DNA from: Laburnicola sp. R22_1
Lineage: Eukaryota > Ascomycota > Dothideomycetes > Pleosporales > Didymosphaeriaceae
Direction of reading: 5' to 3'
NCBI GenBank assembly: GCA_014281115.1
Contig: JACONQ010000002.1
Location: forward strand, 4,650,001 to 4,714,000
Length of the DNA: 64,000 bases
Positions 1 through 12,229 of this stretch are shown in pieces. The notes under the pieces are model-generated. The model had not been told where the DNA came from, made no database searches, and saw nothing but the letters and a program-made list of their open reading frames with translations. Position 1 is the first letter of the stretch, and every line of letters starts with the position of its first letter. The position numbers were made by a program, and so were the translations under genes.

Positions 1-118
1 TCTATAATATCTTCCTCTAAATAGCCTTCCCTTCTCCTCTTCCTAATTGCCCTACTTTCTATTACTTAGGAGCTATATTATTTTGTTATAGGGAGAAATT
101 TTTTTCTTTTTTTTACTA

Positions 119-530
119 GCTTATACTAGAGCTTAGGCTAGTAAATAGGTTTGGAATGCTTAGGTTAAGTATAGGGTTAGGTTGGGGTCGCATAGACTAT
201 GGGTATAGGTTAGGTTAGGTCGTACAGACCTTAGGTTAGGTTAAGTCGATTACATAAGATCCTAAATCTAACCCAACCTATACCTAACCTAATTACGTAA
301 GACCCTAGCTTAATTTAACTTAGTTTAATATTATTTAAAATATATTTTTAATTAATTATAACAGCTATTTATTACAGACTAAATAGGTACTCTAGGGTTA
401 GATTGAGATTAAAGTCTTACATAAGTATGATTAGGCTAGGGTTAGAGTCTTATATAAGTAAGGTTAGGTTAGGTTAGGTTAGATTATATAAGACTCTAAC
501 CCCAACCTAACCTATATCTATTTGCCAGCC
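119..530. repeat. clustered TTAGG / CCTAA pentamers with a stem-loop
   Basis: The pentamer TTAGG occurs many times in both orientations here, including four in a row at about 461-481. A perfect 19-bp inverted repeat (439-457 and 484-502) brackets that run. The usual fungal telomere unit is the hexamer TTAGGG, so this is telomere-like in appearance only. RIP-altered retroelement sequence is an equally good explanation. Confidence 0.5.
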
Positions 531-1249
531 TACTAGAGGTAATACTTCTAAATAATATATAGTACTTTTTTATACGTTTCCTACTCTTCTAAGCAGATTA
601 TAGTCTTATTCTTTACTAATTCTTAAGTAATTAGTAGAAAAGGCTAAAGGTTTAGGCTTATCCTAACCTTTCTTTAGTAGAGGATTTCTAAGATCTCTAC
701 TAGGGATGCAACTCCTATATTAGAAGCTATAATATATTTATTAGTTTAAGAAGTTTTTATAAAAGTCTATAGATGACTCTCTATTATTATTTTAGAATAG
801 GAGATGTATATTTCCTAGCAATTTAATGCCTTTATAGTAGAGAGATTTATAGTAAATTTCTAAGTTAAGTTAGTATTATCTAACTACTTAACTTAGTATA
901 GTAATCTCTATAGCTTCCTTCCCCTTTAGGTAGGTTTTTTAGCTAAGATATCTTCTATAACCTATTTATCTTCTTCTTTAATAATAACAGCCTCTAGTTT
1001 TCTATTATCTATAGCCTAGCTAGAGAGAGGGTCTTCTCTAGCTAGGTATAGATAATTTACTAAAAACACTAGGTATACTCTTGGTAAAATATCTAGTTTT
1101 ATATTATAGAAGTTTACTACTTATATGACTATAAACTTTGTATTTTTCTAGTCTAACTTCTTATTAGGGTAGGAGTTAGATAGGTAGTCTCTATACTAGA
1201 GCTAGACTTTATCTCCTTCCTTTAATATAAAAGTGTCTCTTTAGTGCTA

Positions 1250-4200
1250 GTTTGCTTACTACTTCTATTCTTATTAGGACTTAGCTATTTTAGCTTAAAT
1301 AAATATAGAAACTTCTTAGAACTTTTATAGTAAAGCTTTAGTAGACTTTACTAGCTATAAATCCTACCTAATAATAGTTAATAGCTTTTATCTTTATATT
1401 TAGCTTAAATAGGTCTATATTATATCTATACTAAAGAAAGAATAGTGCCACTCTAGTAGAGATGGCTTCTTACCTATTAATAGCTATTTGCGCTATAGGA
1501 TAGTATAGGGCCTAATTTCTCTAGTCTTATTATATAAAGGTATAAAAGTATGCCTTAATTATAAAATTTATACGTTCTATAGTGCTGTTAGTCTTTAGGT
1601 ATTTAGAGAAAAATAATCTTCATTAGATCTTTATTCTTTTATATAGATACCTTTAAAAGTTACTTATAAATTAACTTCTATAGTTAGAGATTATAGTGTT
1701 AGAGAGCTAATAATAGGCTATAATATAATGAAGAAATATCTCTACTACTATTTCTACCTCTAGGTCTAGTAGGGGGACTAAAACTATTTCTTTCCCTAGC
1801 CTATTACATACTACTATTAAGTTTATATTTCTCCCACTTATAAAAAGCTTAATAATAAAGTGTATAGATATCTCCTGTTATATTTAGGCTAGAAGAGAAA
1901 AGAGTTTTAGTAGCCCTTATTTTATATTTCTCTATAGCTTAGTTCTTTTATATATATTATAGTTCTTAAAAAATTTATAAATAAAGTTTAATATTTCTAA
2001 AAAGAAGTATAATCTAGTAACTATTTTATAGGTAATCTCTCTTCTTAGATGCCTAGATATAGGAGAGTTGTAGACTGTAGCAACTAGTATTATCTATAGG
2101 GATTTCTAGTCTAGAATCTATCTTCATTTTCTATACTAGAGGCAACTAGCATTATTAATATTGCATTCTTATATAGCAATCTTTAGGTTTAGAGAAAAAA
2201 GAAAAGTGCGCCTATAGTACAGAATGTACTTCTTTGCTTCTCTTAATATATAATCTCTCTCTAAGCTATAAGACTATAGTTTATCTAAGTTTAAGTCTAG
2301 TAAGGAGTATATTTCTAGTCTAGAGGGGAACTCTTCTAGTAAGTAGAGAGAAGAAGACTAGTGTTCTCTATATTTAGCCTAGCTCCCTTTTTTCTTAAGG
2401 GGGTTAAGCCTCCTAGGCAGAGCTTATATTGCTAGGGCTGTAGATATTTAGAGCTTAATATTTCTATTCTTTAAAAGAATCTTTTTAAGAAGTTAGATTT
2501 TATAAAACTTAACCTAGTTATCTTTAGTGTTAGTAGGCATATTCTACTAGTATCGCAAAAGAGCATCTGCCCTTAAGTTAATAGTTCCTAGTCTATATTA
2601 GAATATTATATTATATTTACTAAGGGTATTAGCCTAGCGTATATATCTCGTCTTTAACCTTCTAGGCTTTATAAAGTATATAAGGTTTTTATAATTAGTG
2701 TATATAAGTGTGTAGGAAACAGCCTAATGTATATTATGCGACTTCTTAGTTGCTTTAATAACTATACGTATTTTCTTATTATAAATTATATAGTTTGCCA
2801 TTATAGAAGTATATTTAGTAGAGAAGTAGATAATTAGCCTATGGACTTCTTTTATATTAAACTACAAGAAGTAGACTCTAAAGGCCTAGCCTAAGGAGTT
2901 AGCTTCTAATATTCCTTTCTTCTTAGTATTAAAGTAGGCTAGCGTAGACTTAGTACAAAATACTTTCTTTAGGTAGTTAAAGGCCTACTATTATTTCTAC
3001 CCCTATAAAAAGAGAGTTTCCATTCTAGTTAACTTTATTAATAAAAATATACTACTTCTAAGAAGTTCTTTATAAACCTCTAGTAGAAGTTAGTAAACCT
3101 TAAAAAACTCTAAATACCCTTTATATCTATAAAAGGGGCCTAATTCTAAATAACTTTAACCTTCTCTAAGTCTATACTAATCTCCTTTCTATACTTTATA
3201 ATAAATCTAAAATACTTAGTCTTAGTAACTATAAACTTACACTTCTTAATATCTAAGTGCAGCCTTATCTTACCTAACTTCTCTACTACCTATTATACTT
3301 TATCCTAATAGTCTTTTAAAGATCTACTAGAAAATATAAGAATGTTATCTATATAGATAGAGTAGAAGTTATTTAAGTACTTTCTTAGAATATAGTTAAT
3401 ATATCTCTAAAAGGTGCTTAGTATATTAGCCAGTCTAAAGAAAACTACTAGCTACTTATATAACCTAAACTAGATTTAAAAGGCTATTTTCTATTTCTTT
3501 TCTTTTACTATTCTTAATTTATAAATGGCCCAGATTATATCTAGCTTTATTAGCTACTTAGCCTTAGTAAGGAGTTGTAACATCTTTCTAATAAAAGGAA
3601 GGGGTAGCAGTTCTTCTTTAATAAGGCATTTAACGCCCTATAGTTTATATAAAACTATAAACCTTATCTAGATTTTTTTATAAATAACACTAGTGCTATA
3701 GCGCTAGACTTACGTACCTAAATAAAGCTATAGTTAAGGTACTTTATTAGTTCTTTGTAAAGAACCAGTAATTTCTTCTTTAATATACTATAGAGAGGAC
3801 TAAAGAGGATCTCTAGGATCTCTATATTCTTCTTAATAAGGGGGATTAAGTAATTAATGCTAGGGCCTTATAATAGGGGAAGTCTATTAGCTTATTCTCT
3901 TAAGAAAACTTCTACTTAGTCTAGAAGCCACCTAAGGAGATAGTCTCTTAGGTTTATCTTAGCCTTTAGGGCTAGGACCGTCTAAATATTCTTAAGGAAG
4001 GTAGCAAAGACTATTAGTCTATTCCTTTCTTTTATATTTCTTCTATTTAAGATTATAAACAATATAGCGGAGACTTTTTAACTAGAAGTAGGAGTTTATC
4101 TCCCCTACTTATCTCTAATTCTTATATAAGAGGACCCTATATATATAGACTATTTCTCTAGGGCCACTAATATAGTGTTATTCTTCTACTATAGCAACCT

Positions 4201-4400
4201 AAGAACTAATTTATAGTCCTTCTCTTTCCTATTAATATAAGCCTATATTATTTTAACGTGCCCCTTAATATCTATCTCTATATAAGCGACTTTATAAACT
4301 AAGAAGGTTACTTCTTTAAATTCTATTACCTAATAGGAATTATTTAAACTAATATATTATAGGTTAGCTTTTCTAGCAAACTTCTTAAATATAAAGGCAG
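1250..4400 (-). pseudogene. gypsy pol remnant (RT, RNase H, integrase)
   Basis: Read on the minus strand, about 3316-3370 gives FYSIYIDNILIFS, the mutated form of the YxDD box of gypsy reverse transcriptases (second catalytic Asp reads Asn). About 3190-3270 gives the LDIKKCKF..TKTKY block that follows this box in the family. About 1.56-1.98 kb gives an integrase core (DISIHFIIK, later NTIISN, the mutated NAIISDRGSQF block). RNase H should lie between, near 2.45-2.95 kb, but is poorly readable. Stops occur every few codons, mostly TAG/TAA at expected Gln or Trp codons. Protease would be near 4.1-4.4 kb. The gene is non-functional. Confidence 0.7.
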
Positions 4401-4426
4401 TAGTTAAACACCTTAAATTAAGTATA

Positions 4427-4512
4427 ACGTACTTTGCACTCGAGTCGATCATTCCATCGAGTCGATTACTTTGCCAAGACCCCACCAAGTTCTGTACTAT
4501 TCACGATAGTAC
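4427..4512 (+). repeat. left terminal inverted repeat of B copy 1
   Basis: Matches the reverse complement of 14103-14186 with few differences. The inner end carries a dyad GTACTAT-N5-ATAGTAC (4494-4500 / 4506-4512), mirrored at 14103-14109 / 14115-14121, about 65 bp from each tip. Confidence 0.9.
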
Positions 4513-4856
4513 AGAGTCAACACAAACTATTTTCGATAGTCCAAATAGGCCAATCTATTCAGAATCTACTTCTACAGGCTGCCTATAGGTTGTTTTGTTA
4601 TGCCCAGGCTTGCCGCAGCGTCCACAGCGCCGTTAAGCAGATTCGCCTCCATTAGCGCGCACCCTCTTCTTCGCCTTTTGCCCATCACTGCGCGCCCTAA
4701 ACTCCTTTAGAGTGGCCAGCCGCTGGCCCTCTTCAGCTATAAGGACTCCTTCACGCTGTACTCGCTTTCTTTTATGCGATTTACATCGCGTAGCGGCCTC
4801 ATTAGCAGCTTGAAGTTCGGCGTTGCGTTTGGTCATTAACACCAAAGAATGCCCTA

Positions 4857-6968
4857 ACGTGTCTGTGCGCGTGCCGAGCCACTTCGCGTGCCGAGCCACC
4901 CAACACCAAAACGCTAAATAATCGCCTGAATTTGACGCGTCATAACTCCACCAATATGGGGGCAATCGAGGATGCGATTGCAGCTATTGAATCTTTAAAT
5001 CTAGGGGAATTATTTTCGTACAGAAATATTGCTGCCACCTACGGTGTAGATCGAACTACGTTATCCCAAAGACACAAGCGCGTTTAGGCACCAAATAAAG
5101 CCAAGAACATTAACTAGCAGAAACTTAACCTACAGCAAGAGCAGGAGCTTGTAAAATATATTAAAGGACTCACAGAGAGACATATACCACCTACTAGGGA
5201 GATAGTACGAAATTTCGCCTCTATAGTAGCCAAGGAGGCAGTTAGCGAGAGCTGGGTTACCCGCTTTATTAACTGACACAGCATTTATCTTATCTCGCAA
5301 TAGACAGTTGGCATAGATAGTAATCGCCACAAAGCTAATTTAGGGGATAAATATCGCCTCTACTTTTAGCTCCTACATAACAAGATTAATTAATATTAAA
5401 TAGATCCTTGTTATACCTACAATATGGATGAGAAAGGCTTTATAATTGGTGTTGTTGGCAGATCAAAGAGAATATTCAGCCAACAAATGTGGGAGAAGAA
5501 GGAGGTTAGGGAATCACTCCAGGATGGAAACCGCGCGTGGATCACGCTCCTAGCATGTATATGCGCCGATAGATCTGCTCTGCCTCCTAGCCTGATCTAT
5601 AAGGCTGCCAACAAAGGCATCCAATCAGCCTGGGTAGAAGACATTAAGGCAGGAGAACATGAAGTCTTTATTACCTTATTACCCTCTGGCTGGACGAACA
5701 ACGATATTGGTCTTGCCTGGCTTAAACAGGTATTCGATCGCTGTACAAAAGAGAAGACTTAACAAGCATATCGGCTCCTAATCCTAGACGGCTATGGATC
5801 CCACATTACAATGGATTTCATCGACTACTATAATAAGCATAGGATCCTGCTTGCTATCCTGCCTCCTTATTTAACTTATACGCTTTAGCCACTTAACGTT
5901 GCAATGTTCAAGCCTCTATCAACTGCCTACTTAGCCAAGCTCTCGAAATACCTCAATGCAGGCTAAGGCCTAGTTTCTATTAAGAAGGGCAATTTCTTCC
6001 CACTATTCTAGAAGGCATAGCAGGCCTCCTTCAAGGAATCAACAATCCTTAACTCTTTTAGAGCAACAGGCATATCACCACCTAATCCTAATCTAATCCT
6101 CGATAGATTCACTAGATCTTAAGAATTAAGAGAAAGCTCCTCATCCCTACTGAGCGATCATGATTGGAGAAAGGTGGATAGGCTCGTACGCTCTGCAGTT
6201 AAGGATCAGAGTAGTAAGGATACGCAGAAGCTTTGTTAATCGCTCCACCATCTATCTGTTTAAAATAAGCTACTCTACCACAATATTAATAGGCTTAGGG
6301 AGGCACTGTCTACAAAGCAGAAGTGTAAGAAGAAGGGCAAAGCTCTAGATCTCTAATAGCGCAAGGAGTATTACAGTGGGTCAGTGTTCTGGTCACCTAG
6401 GAAGGTGAGAGAGGCACGTGTCCGTCAATCTATCAAGGAGCAGGAGGATAAGGAGCAGCAGCTTTAAAAAGCAGAGACAGCAGAGCTAAAGAAGGCAGCT
6501 AGACTATACAAGGAGAAAATCCAGCAGGAAAAGCGTGCTGCGCGAGAGGCAGCGAAGGAGGCAAGAGAGAAGGAGAGAGCTAAAAAGGCAGCTCAGCGCG
6601 CTGCCTAGAAGTCTGCCCGCGACGCAAAAAAAGCTCTACAGTTATCTAAAAAGGGTAAGAGGAAAGCCTCTTAGCCATCTCTACAGAGCAGAAAACGTCA
6701 GAAACGTGTTGTTAATGCTTTAGATATTGAGGAGTCCTCAGAGGGCGCATCTGCTGCCCCAACCGTCTCTACACGTCGCGGCCGCAACGTCAAGCTTCCA
6801 GACAGATATAAATAGTGCAAATTAATCGCAAGGATCTATTTAGTGCCCCTCTAGAAAATCCTGTAATAATATTAATTGTGGGTGGCTCTATAGCTTCATT
6901 TTTGCATAAGCTGTTATGGTGTTGGGTGGCTCGTCACGCGAAGTGGCTCGGCACGCGCACAGACACGT
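4857..6968 (+). mobile_element. pogo/Fot1-like transposon C1, nested in B
   Basis: Inserted in B with TA duplications (4855-4856 and 6969-6970). Termini are inverted repeats starting ACGTGTCTGTGCGCGTGCC and ending with its complement; the TIR holds GTGCCGAGCCACTTCGCGTG. B copies 2 and 3 show the empty site (GCCCTATCAGC in copy 2). Length 2112 bp, a normal size for Fot1-type elements. Confidence 0.94.
4956..6815 (+). pseudogene. C1 transposase, one open frame interrupted only by stop codons
   Basis: From ATG 4956 to TAG 6813-6815 is exactly 620 codons with no frameshift but about 20 internal TAG/TAA/TGA codons, nearly all where CAG, CAA or CGA is expected. Order: psq-type HTH (residues about 1-50), CENP-B-type HTH (about 60-130, with PPTREIVRNFA), DDE_1 core with NMDEKGF (D158), LILDGYGSH (D278), and position 314 reading Asn in PLNVAMFKPL, which gives the DD35D spacing of pogo transposases with the last Asp lost. 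The C-terminal third is Lys/Arg/Glu-rich and likely coiled coil, ending RRGRNVKLPDRYK. Related to the C2 transposase. Inactive; the pattern is a clean RIP signature. Confidence 0.93.
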
Positions 6969-6970
6969 TA

Positions 6971-7344
6971 TCAGCTTAGCGCCTTTAACAAGCTTTTCCA
7001 CCGCCTCAACTATATTAGGGAACTATCTACATACCTTTGAATCCTCTGCTTAACTAGCGTCAATTGCGACCCAAGTTCTGTACTATTTCGCGGAGTTTGC
7101 GACTCCCATATACTATCGCGAATAGTACAAAGTGGAGGCGTACGCAGGCGGACGTCAAGCTGCGATATCACAACTTCTGGGTCGTGGGGCACTAGGCCAG
7201 CACCTCGAAAGCCTCCTTTAATATTACTTTTAGTAATTAAAGCCTTAAAAGCAGCAATAAAGCAAGGTAGGAACTCGATTTTGGTAATGTGCGTGATGTG
7301 GTTGCGCATCAGATTCTTAGCTTAGCGCCTATACGCCTTCTTTA
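6971..7344 (-). pseudogene. middle fragment of family B transposase
   Basis: The stretch of B between the C1 and C2 insertions. On the minus strand it reads RNHITHITKIEFLPC, the region just after the DDE core, then the GLVPHDPEVV block common to pogo-type transposases. It is the middle piece of the split gene at 4555-14096. Confidence 0.85.
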
Positions 7345-7504
7345 CCATGTTTCATCACCCGACGATCGGCCCCACCTGACGATCGATTTGGCAGGGCCCG
7401 TGCGTACAACTTTTGAAGCTGTACAACGCAATACAAATTGTATACAGGCTAGATTTTTTAGTGGAGAGCTTTTGAGGGGCATAGGAGACAATCGCGATAC
7501 TTTA

Positions 7505-9345
7505 TTAGGTGCGATAACGCTCAGGGAGCCGTAAAGAGCGACCCCGGCGTGTACGCGCTGGCGTAGGCGCCACATCTACAACAGATGAAAAGTTGTACTC
7601 TACATCCTCCTCATCAATTAAAGGAGGTGTAATAGCCTTCTCCTTGCCCTTACGCGTCACCTTGGAGGTGTTTTGGAGTAGGAGAGGAGCTTCTTAGATG
7701 CCTTTGGGGGCCTTGCTTTTGGTGCCCGAAGCGCCTGGGTTGACGCCAGGGCCCTAGGCGCGCTCCTCCTTTTGTATAGCCTTTGTACGCCTCCGCTCCT
7801 CCTGGATAGCCTTCCTCTGCTCCTTCTCTTGCTCCTTAGCCTTTGCCTCCTAATCTTTTTGTGCCTGGTGTTGGCGAGCTTCCTTGACCTTTGTAGGGGA
7901 CCAAAACATGGCGCCACTAGCGTAATTTGTAGGTGGTTTAAGCAGTAGAGGCTTTCCTTGCGTAGGGCGCTTCTTCTAGGCTAGCGCTTCTTGTAAACGC
8001 TTATTTTCATAGTTTAGGAGGGCGTTGCGCACTGAAATTGAGTGCATAGTGCGGGAGAGCTGCCGGGACCCCTCAGCGTAAGTATCAGCGACAACCTGGC
8101 GCAAGAGTCTCTCAATTTTACGCCAATCTGAAGCGCTAAGTACAGAAGAGCTGCTATCGCTTGAGGATGGCCGCTCTAGGTCCATATTATTAAAGCGCTG
8201 AAGGATTACTTGGGGGTTAAAAGGCACTAGGCCACTGGCCTTAAAGGCGCTGCAGATCGTATTTTCTTAAAAGGAGCACTACTAGGCCCTCTTAAACATA
8301 GCAAAGAAGTTGCGCTTTGTGACTCTTAAGAGGCCCTAGCACTTATCCAAATACTCAGTAAGTTCAGCAGAGTAGGCAGTGCTGAGAGGCTTGAATAGCG
8401 CGACGTCGAGCGGCTGGAGCGTATGGGTTGAATAAGGTGGATAGATGGCCAGGAGGATCTTATTTTGATCGTAGTAGTTAATAAACTCCATTGTAACATG
8501 CGATCCATGGCCGTCAAGGAGTAGTAGACAATAATCGCGGCGCGCCTTTGCCTTAGTCTCCCTGTCAAACACCTGTTTGACCCATACTAGGCCTAAATCA
8601 TTATTCGTCCATCCACTTAGTGATACTGCAAAGAGAGCTTTGTGTAAGGAGTCGTTAAAATCTTGTAACCAGGTGTCTTGTATATTGTTTAACTGCGCTT
8701 AATAAATCAAGCAAGGCGTAAGAGAGCTTCCATCAGCGCAAATACATGCCAGCGTCGTAATCCACTCGCGATTGCCGTCCTAGAGCATTTGTTTAATGCC
8801 GCCGCTCTCATAGCGCTGTCAGGAGAAGACACGCTTCATTTTTGACAGCACCCCAATCAGGAAACCCTTCTCATCCATATTGTACATGTGGCGCTTATCA
8901 ACGTTATACTGCTCAATCTTTTTACGTAGGAGCTCGAAATATAGGGCGTACTTGAAGGCAGAGTCGGCACGTTTACGTGAGGCGTCTATACCAGAGGTCC
9001 AGTGCGAAAGTAGGTCGACTTTGTGGCGTCGTATAAATCGGTCAACCCAGTTTTTGCCAGCAGGCTTCCCAGCTATTTCTAATGCGAAATTTCGTATCAT
9101 CTCCTTTGTAGGGGTAATCCTCGTTCGCAAAGGCCATCAATATATTGTAGAAGCTCAGTTTCCTGTTGGGAGTTGAGGAGGCGCTGGCTGTCGGCCAGCG
9201 CGTCGCGCGTGCCCTGCACCCTACGATGCCGGCGCGACAACGTATTGCGATCGCAGCCATATTTTTAAGCGACTTTGGTGTAATTAGGCTTCTCAGAGAT
9301 GCTCAGCGAGCTCAAATAGTCAAGAGCAGCACTTAATTCAGCCAT
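7505..9345 (-). pseudogene. C2 transposase, few stops and one frameshift
   Basis: Begins ATG at 9345 (MAELSAALDYLSS) and ends TAA at 7505-7507 after RGRSLRLPERYRT, about 614 codons, the same layout as the C1 product. Domains: psq-type HTH, CENP-B HTH (PPTKEMIRNFALE), DDE_1 core with NMDEKGF, LLLDGHGSH and LQPLDVALFKPL. All three catalytic Asp residues are present. Damage: one missing base in the run 9111-9114 shifts the frame between CERG and PTKEM, and about ten stops occur (for example TGA in RVFS-stop-QRYE, likely CGA before mutation). The Lys/Glu-rich tail resembles C1. Inactive, but much better preserved than its host. Confidence 0.92.
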
Positions 9346-9415
9346 ATTCGTTGTATAGAGCGTTGCAAAAGGTGCCGAAGTTGGGCTGTTGAGGCGGAAA
9401 ATCGATCGTCCGGTG

Positions 9416-9561
9416 CAGACTTGTCAATAAACAAAACAAACAAAATTTGAGGCTCTGAATTTGTTTGTTTGACGACTTTCTTGGTGTTGTAGTTTGTTTG
9501 TTTGATTTGATGGAGCTATAGAGGCGCTTTTTATTTGATTGTTTGTTTGATTTTGAGTACT
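9416..9561. promoter_or_regulatory. hAT left subterminal repeats
   Basis: TTTGTTTG / CAAACAAA motifs recur on both strands between about 9430 and 9553, and a matching cluster lies at the other end (about 12930-13072). Subterminal motif clusters are the usual transposase-binding sites of hAT elements; that role here is inference. Confidence 0.65.
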
Positions 9562-12229
9562 TTAAGAGGACTGTGAAAGAGACTCTGGTGGTGTTATAGG
9601 CGGCGGCTCCTCCCACTCATGTATGCTAAACTGTTCGTTGAGCTTATTGTCATCGTACGTTGCCACCACCTTTGCGCTTGGAGGTTTAAAACCTGCTCGA
9701 ATCCATCGTTGAGTACAAATTAAAGCAGCCAATAGTTGGCTGCCCATTTTGCGTCTCTGTGGCTCAAGTACGTCGCCAGTACCCGAGAAGACTCGCTCAC
9801 AGTCAGCGCTGGAGGCAGGGATAGTTAACACGTCCAGCGCCAATCGTGACAAATTGGGATACCTCGGCTTGAGCTGGTACCAGTATTGGACAGCTGTACA
9901 GCCAGTTTTGTACTGTTCTGATGTCCATGTTGGCTCTCTAAGCCAGCTCTCGTACTCATCCGCCACCCCTATTATCTCGTCGCTGTTGTCAAGTACCGAA
10001 TCGATCGCGTCGTCAAAGCTGCTCATCGCGTGTTTAGGCGCAGTTGTTATTGTTGTTGCTGTCGCTAGGGCGGGCTTGTAACGAGCCCAAAGCTGCTCGA
10101 AGCTCGCGTGCGTAGCTTGTAACTGTGCGGGCTTCTCACGCCAGAAGCGTTTAAAGTAGTTCTTGAAGCGTGGGTGGAGTGCCGTGGCAGTGTAGTAGAC
10201 GGGGATTTTGAGGAGTTTATTAAGGTACTTGCTCGCCTTCTTGAGCGCAGCACGTACGTTGATAGCGACGTGATCTTCTGGCGCCTCGTCTGGCAGGTAA
10301 TTGACGCTTTCAAACAGTCTAAGGCGGGCATCTAGGTCAGCAATAAGAGACTCAAACACAGGGATAACCTCGTATAACGCGCCGTGAGTGCCAGCTTTGC
10401 CGCGACCTTGCAAGCGATTAGTTGCGGACTTCAGCGGCTCAAGCACCTCAATGTACTCGGTAATCACCGCCCAGTCTGCAGCTGCAAGCCCGCCTGATCG
10501 CATCCACTGCGGCACAATAGGCGGCTTAGTGTTGTTGCTTTTGGCAAGCTCGTCAGCGTGCTCAGTCTCTTGTATGTGGTAGGAGGAGTAGCTGTTGATG
10601 GCGTGTTGTAGCTCAACACCGCGCTTAAAGCAGTCATGATAGCTGTTCCAACGCGTAACTCCAGGCTTGAAAGGCTCACGGCGTCTTGCTGTAGCGCCAG
10701 CAGGCATCTCAACTGCTTCGCTGTTCTGACAATCCTCAAATATACCCCATTGTTTTGGCGTGTTAATGTAGTTAACAATATCAAGAAACACGCCAAGCGG
10801 ACCATCTTTCCGCCATTGCTTCATATAAAACTCCTCTTCGTTGTAGTGTTCAGGCTCGTTATCAAAGGCGTCGGAGTCAGTGCCAAACATAATAGTTTGC
10901 CCAACGAGGTTGAGTATGTGGCAAGCGCAGCGGAGGCGTCGATCGTTGGCGATAAAGCCGTACATTGTGCCGAGTTTATTAACTGCAGTATCGTTGTTGT
11001 AGGCGTTGTCAAGCACGAAATAGCCCAAATTGCTGCTAGAAATCTCAAAGTAGCGTAGGATTCGTACGACAGCTTCCGCGATCACTGAGCCTGTGTGCGC
11101 ACCAACCAGCTGCGGCAAGGCGATGGGAAGGTCAACTATATTGCCTTGAGAGTCAGCGTAGTGCGCACAAATTGCAAAGAAGCCGCGCTTCCCCCTTGGT
11201 AGTCCAGCCGTCAAAGCTTATGTGTATTTTGCTAGAGGCCTCAGACAAGGCGCGCTTGACTTGAGGTTGTAGCCAGCTGTAAAGCCTCATCACGAACCTC
11301 GAAACGCTGTTGTGAGACCTCCATAGCGCCGCCTCTGCCTCTGGGTTGGCGAACCTGATCATCGCGCGGAAGGACTCAGTCTCAAACTCGCGTAATGGCC
11401 TGTTGTTGTTGACGAGCCATAACACTGCAGCTTGCCTGAAGCCTTGTACGTCGAAGTTACCCAGCTCCTGCGTTGCATCTTGGCTTAATGTGACCCCGTT
11501 TTCTTCCGCCCATCGCAGCGACTTCTGGCCAGGTTCGAGCGGCCTCTTGTGTACGATAGTGCCTTGTTTGGTGAGCCGATGGCCGGGAAGGTCTTGCTTC
11601 AAATGGTTGTTGGCGGCTGTAGTTGACAGAGTGGTCTGGTGTAGGCCGCCCTTCTTTCTGTTGATGTGACAGTGCTTGCATTGGAAGTAGATCTTCTCAG
11701 GGTTAGTACCAAGCTTTCGAAGGCGATAGCCGTGCCTAAAGACCCAGCTGATGTTGCCTGTGGGTGTGGATAGAGGCACATTGAAGCCCAGCAGGCGCTT
11801 CAAGTCAAGGCCTTCGTAGTTGGTGAAGTCAACACTAGGCGCAGCGTCCTCCTCCACTGAAGCCTCTGTGGCAGCATTACTAAACGCGCGCGGCGGCTTA
11901 GTAGCTATAGGCGGCTTATTAGCCACTAACAGCAACTCCCAAGCTGGCTCATCGGCCTGTAAGGCTTGTAGTATAGGCCGTGGTGATGGCCTCCGGGCGC
12001 GCTCCTCTAGCTCGGTTGGTGGCTCTATTGAGCGCGGCTCTAGAGTACTTTCAAGCACCTCAATAGGCGGCTCCGGCTCGTCAACTACCTCAATAGACGG
12101 CTGGGTTGGCGGAGGAGTAAGCGGCCGCTGGCTATCCATAAGGCGCTGGCTGGGTTTCGGCGCACGTTGGGAACGTTTGGGCATAGGTTCGGATGCCTCA
12201 GCAGGCTCGCGGCTTCGTTTTGGGGGCAT
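9562..12229 (-). CDS. hAT transposase, nearly intact (single frameshift)
   Basis: Predicted cut-and-paste transposase of about 888 residues. Start chosen at 12229 (MPPKRSREPAEAS), a basic hAT-like N-terminus; an in-frame ATG at 12292 is the alternative. Residues about 1-135 are Pro/Glu-rich and low-complexity. A BED-like C2H2 finger follows (C184, C187, H209, H217). The RNase H-fold core shows FDGWTTKG (D340), YFVLDNAYNND (D407) and the CHILNLV block, and the C-terminal hAT dimerisation region shows SSADCERVFSGTG (E811). The only visible lesion is in a run of five C at 11191-11195, where the frame shifts between WTTKG and KRGFFAI; four bases would keep one frame. This could be a mutation, an assembly error or, less likely, programmed frameshifting. 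No RIP-type stops were seen. Confidence 0.92.

Noticed and set aside
119..530. Chromosome end
   Set aside because: Units are pentamers in both orientations, not TTAGGG arrays, and retroelement sequence follows.
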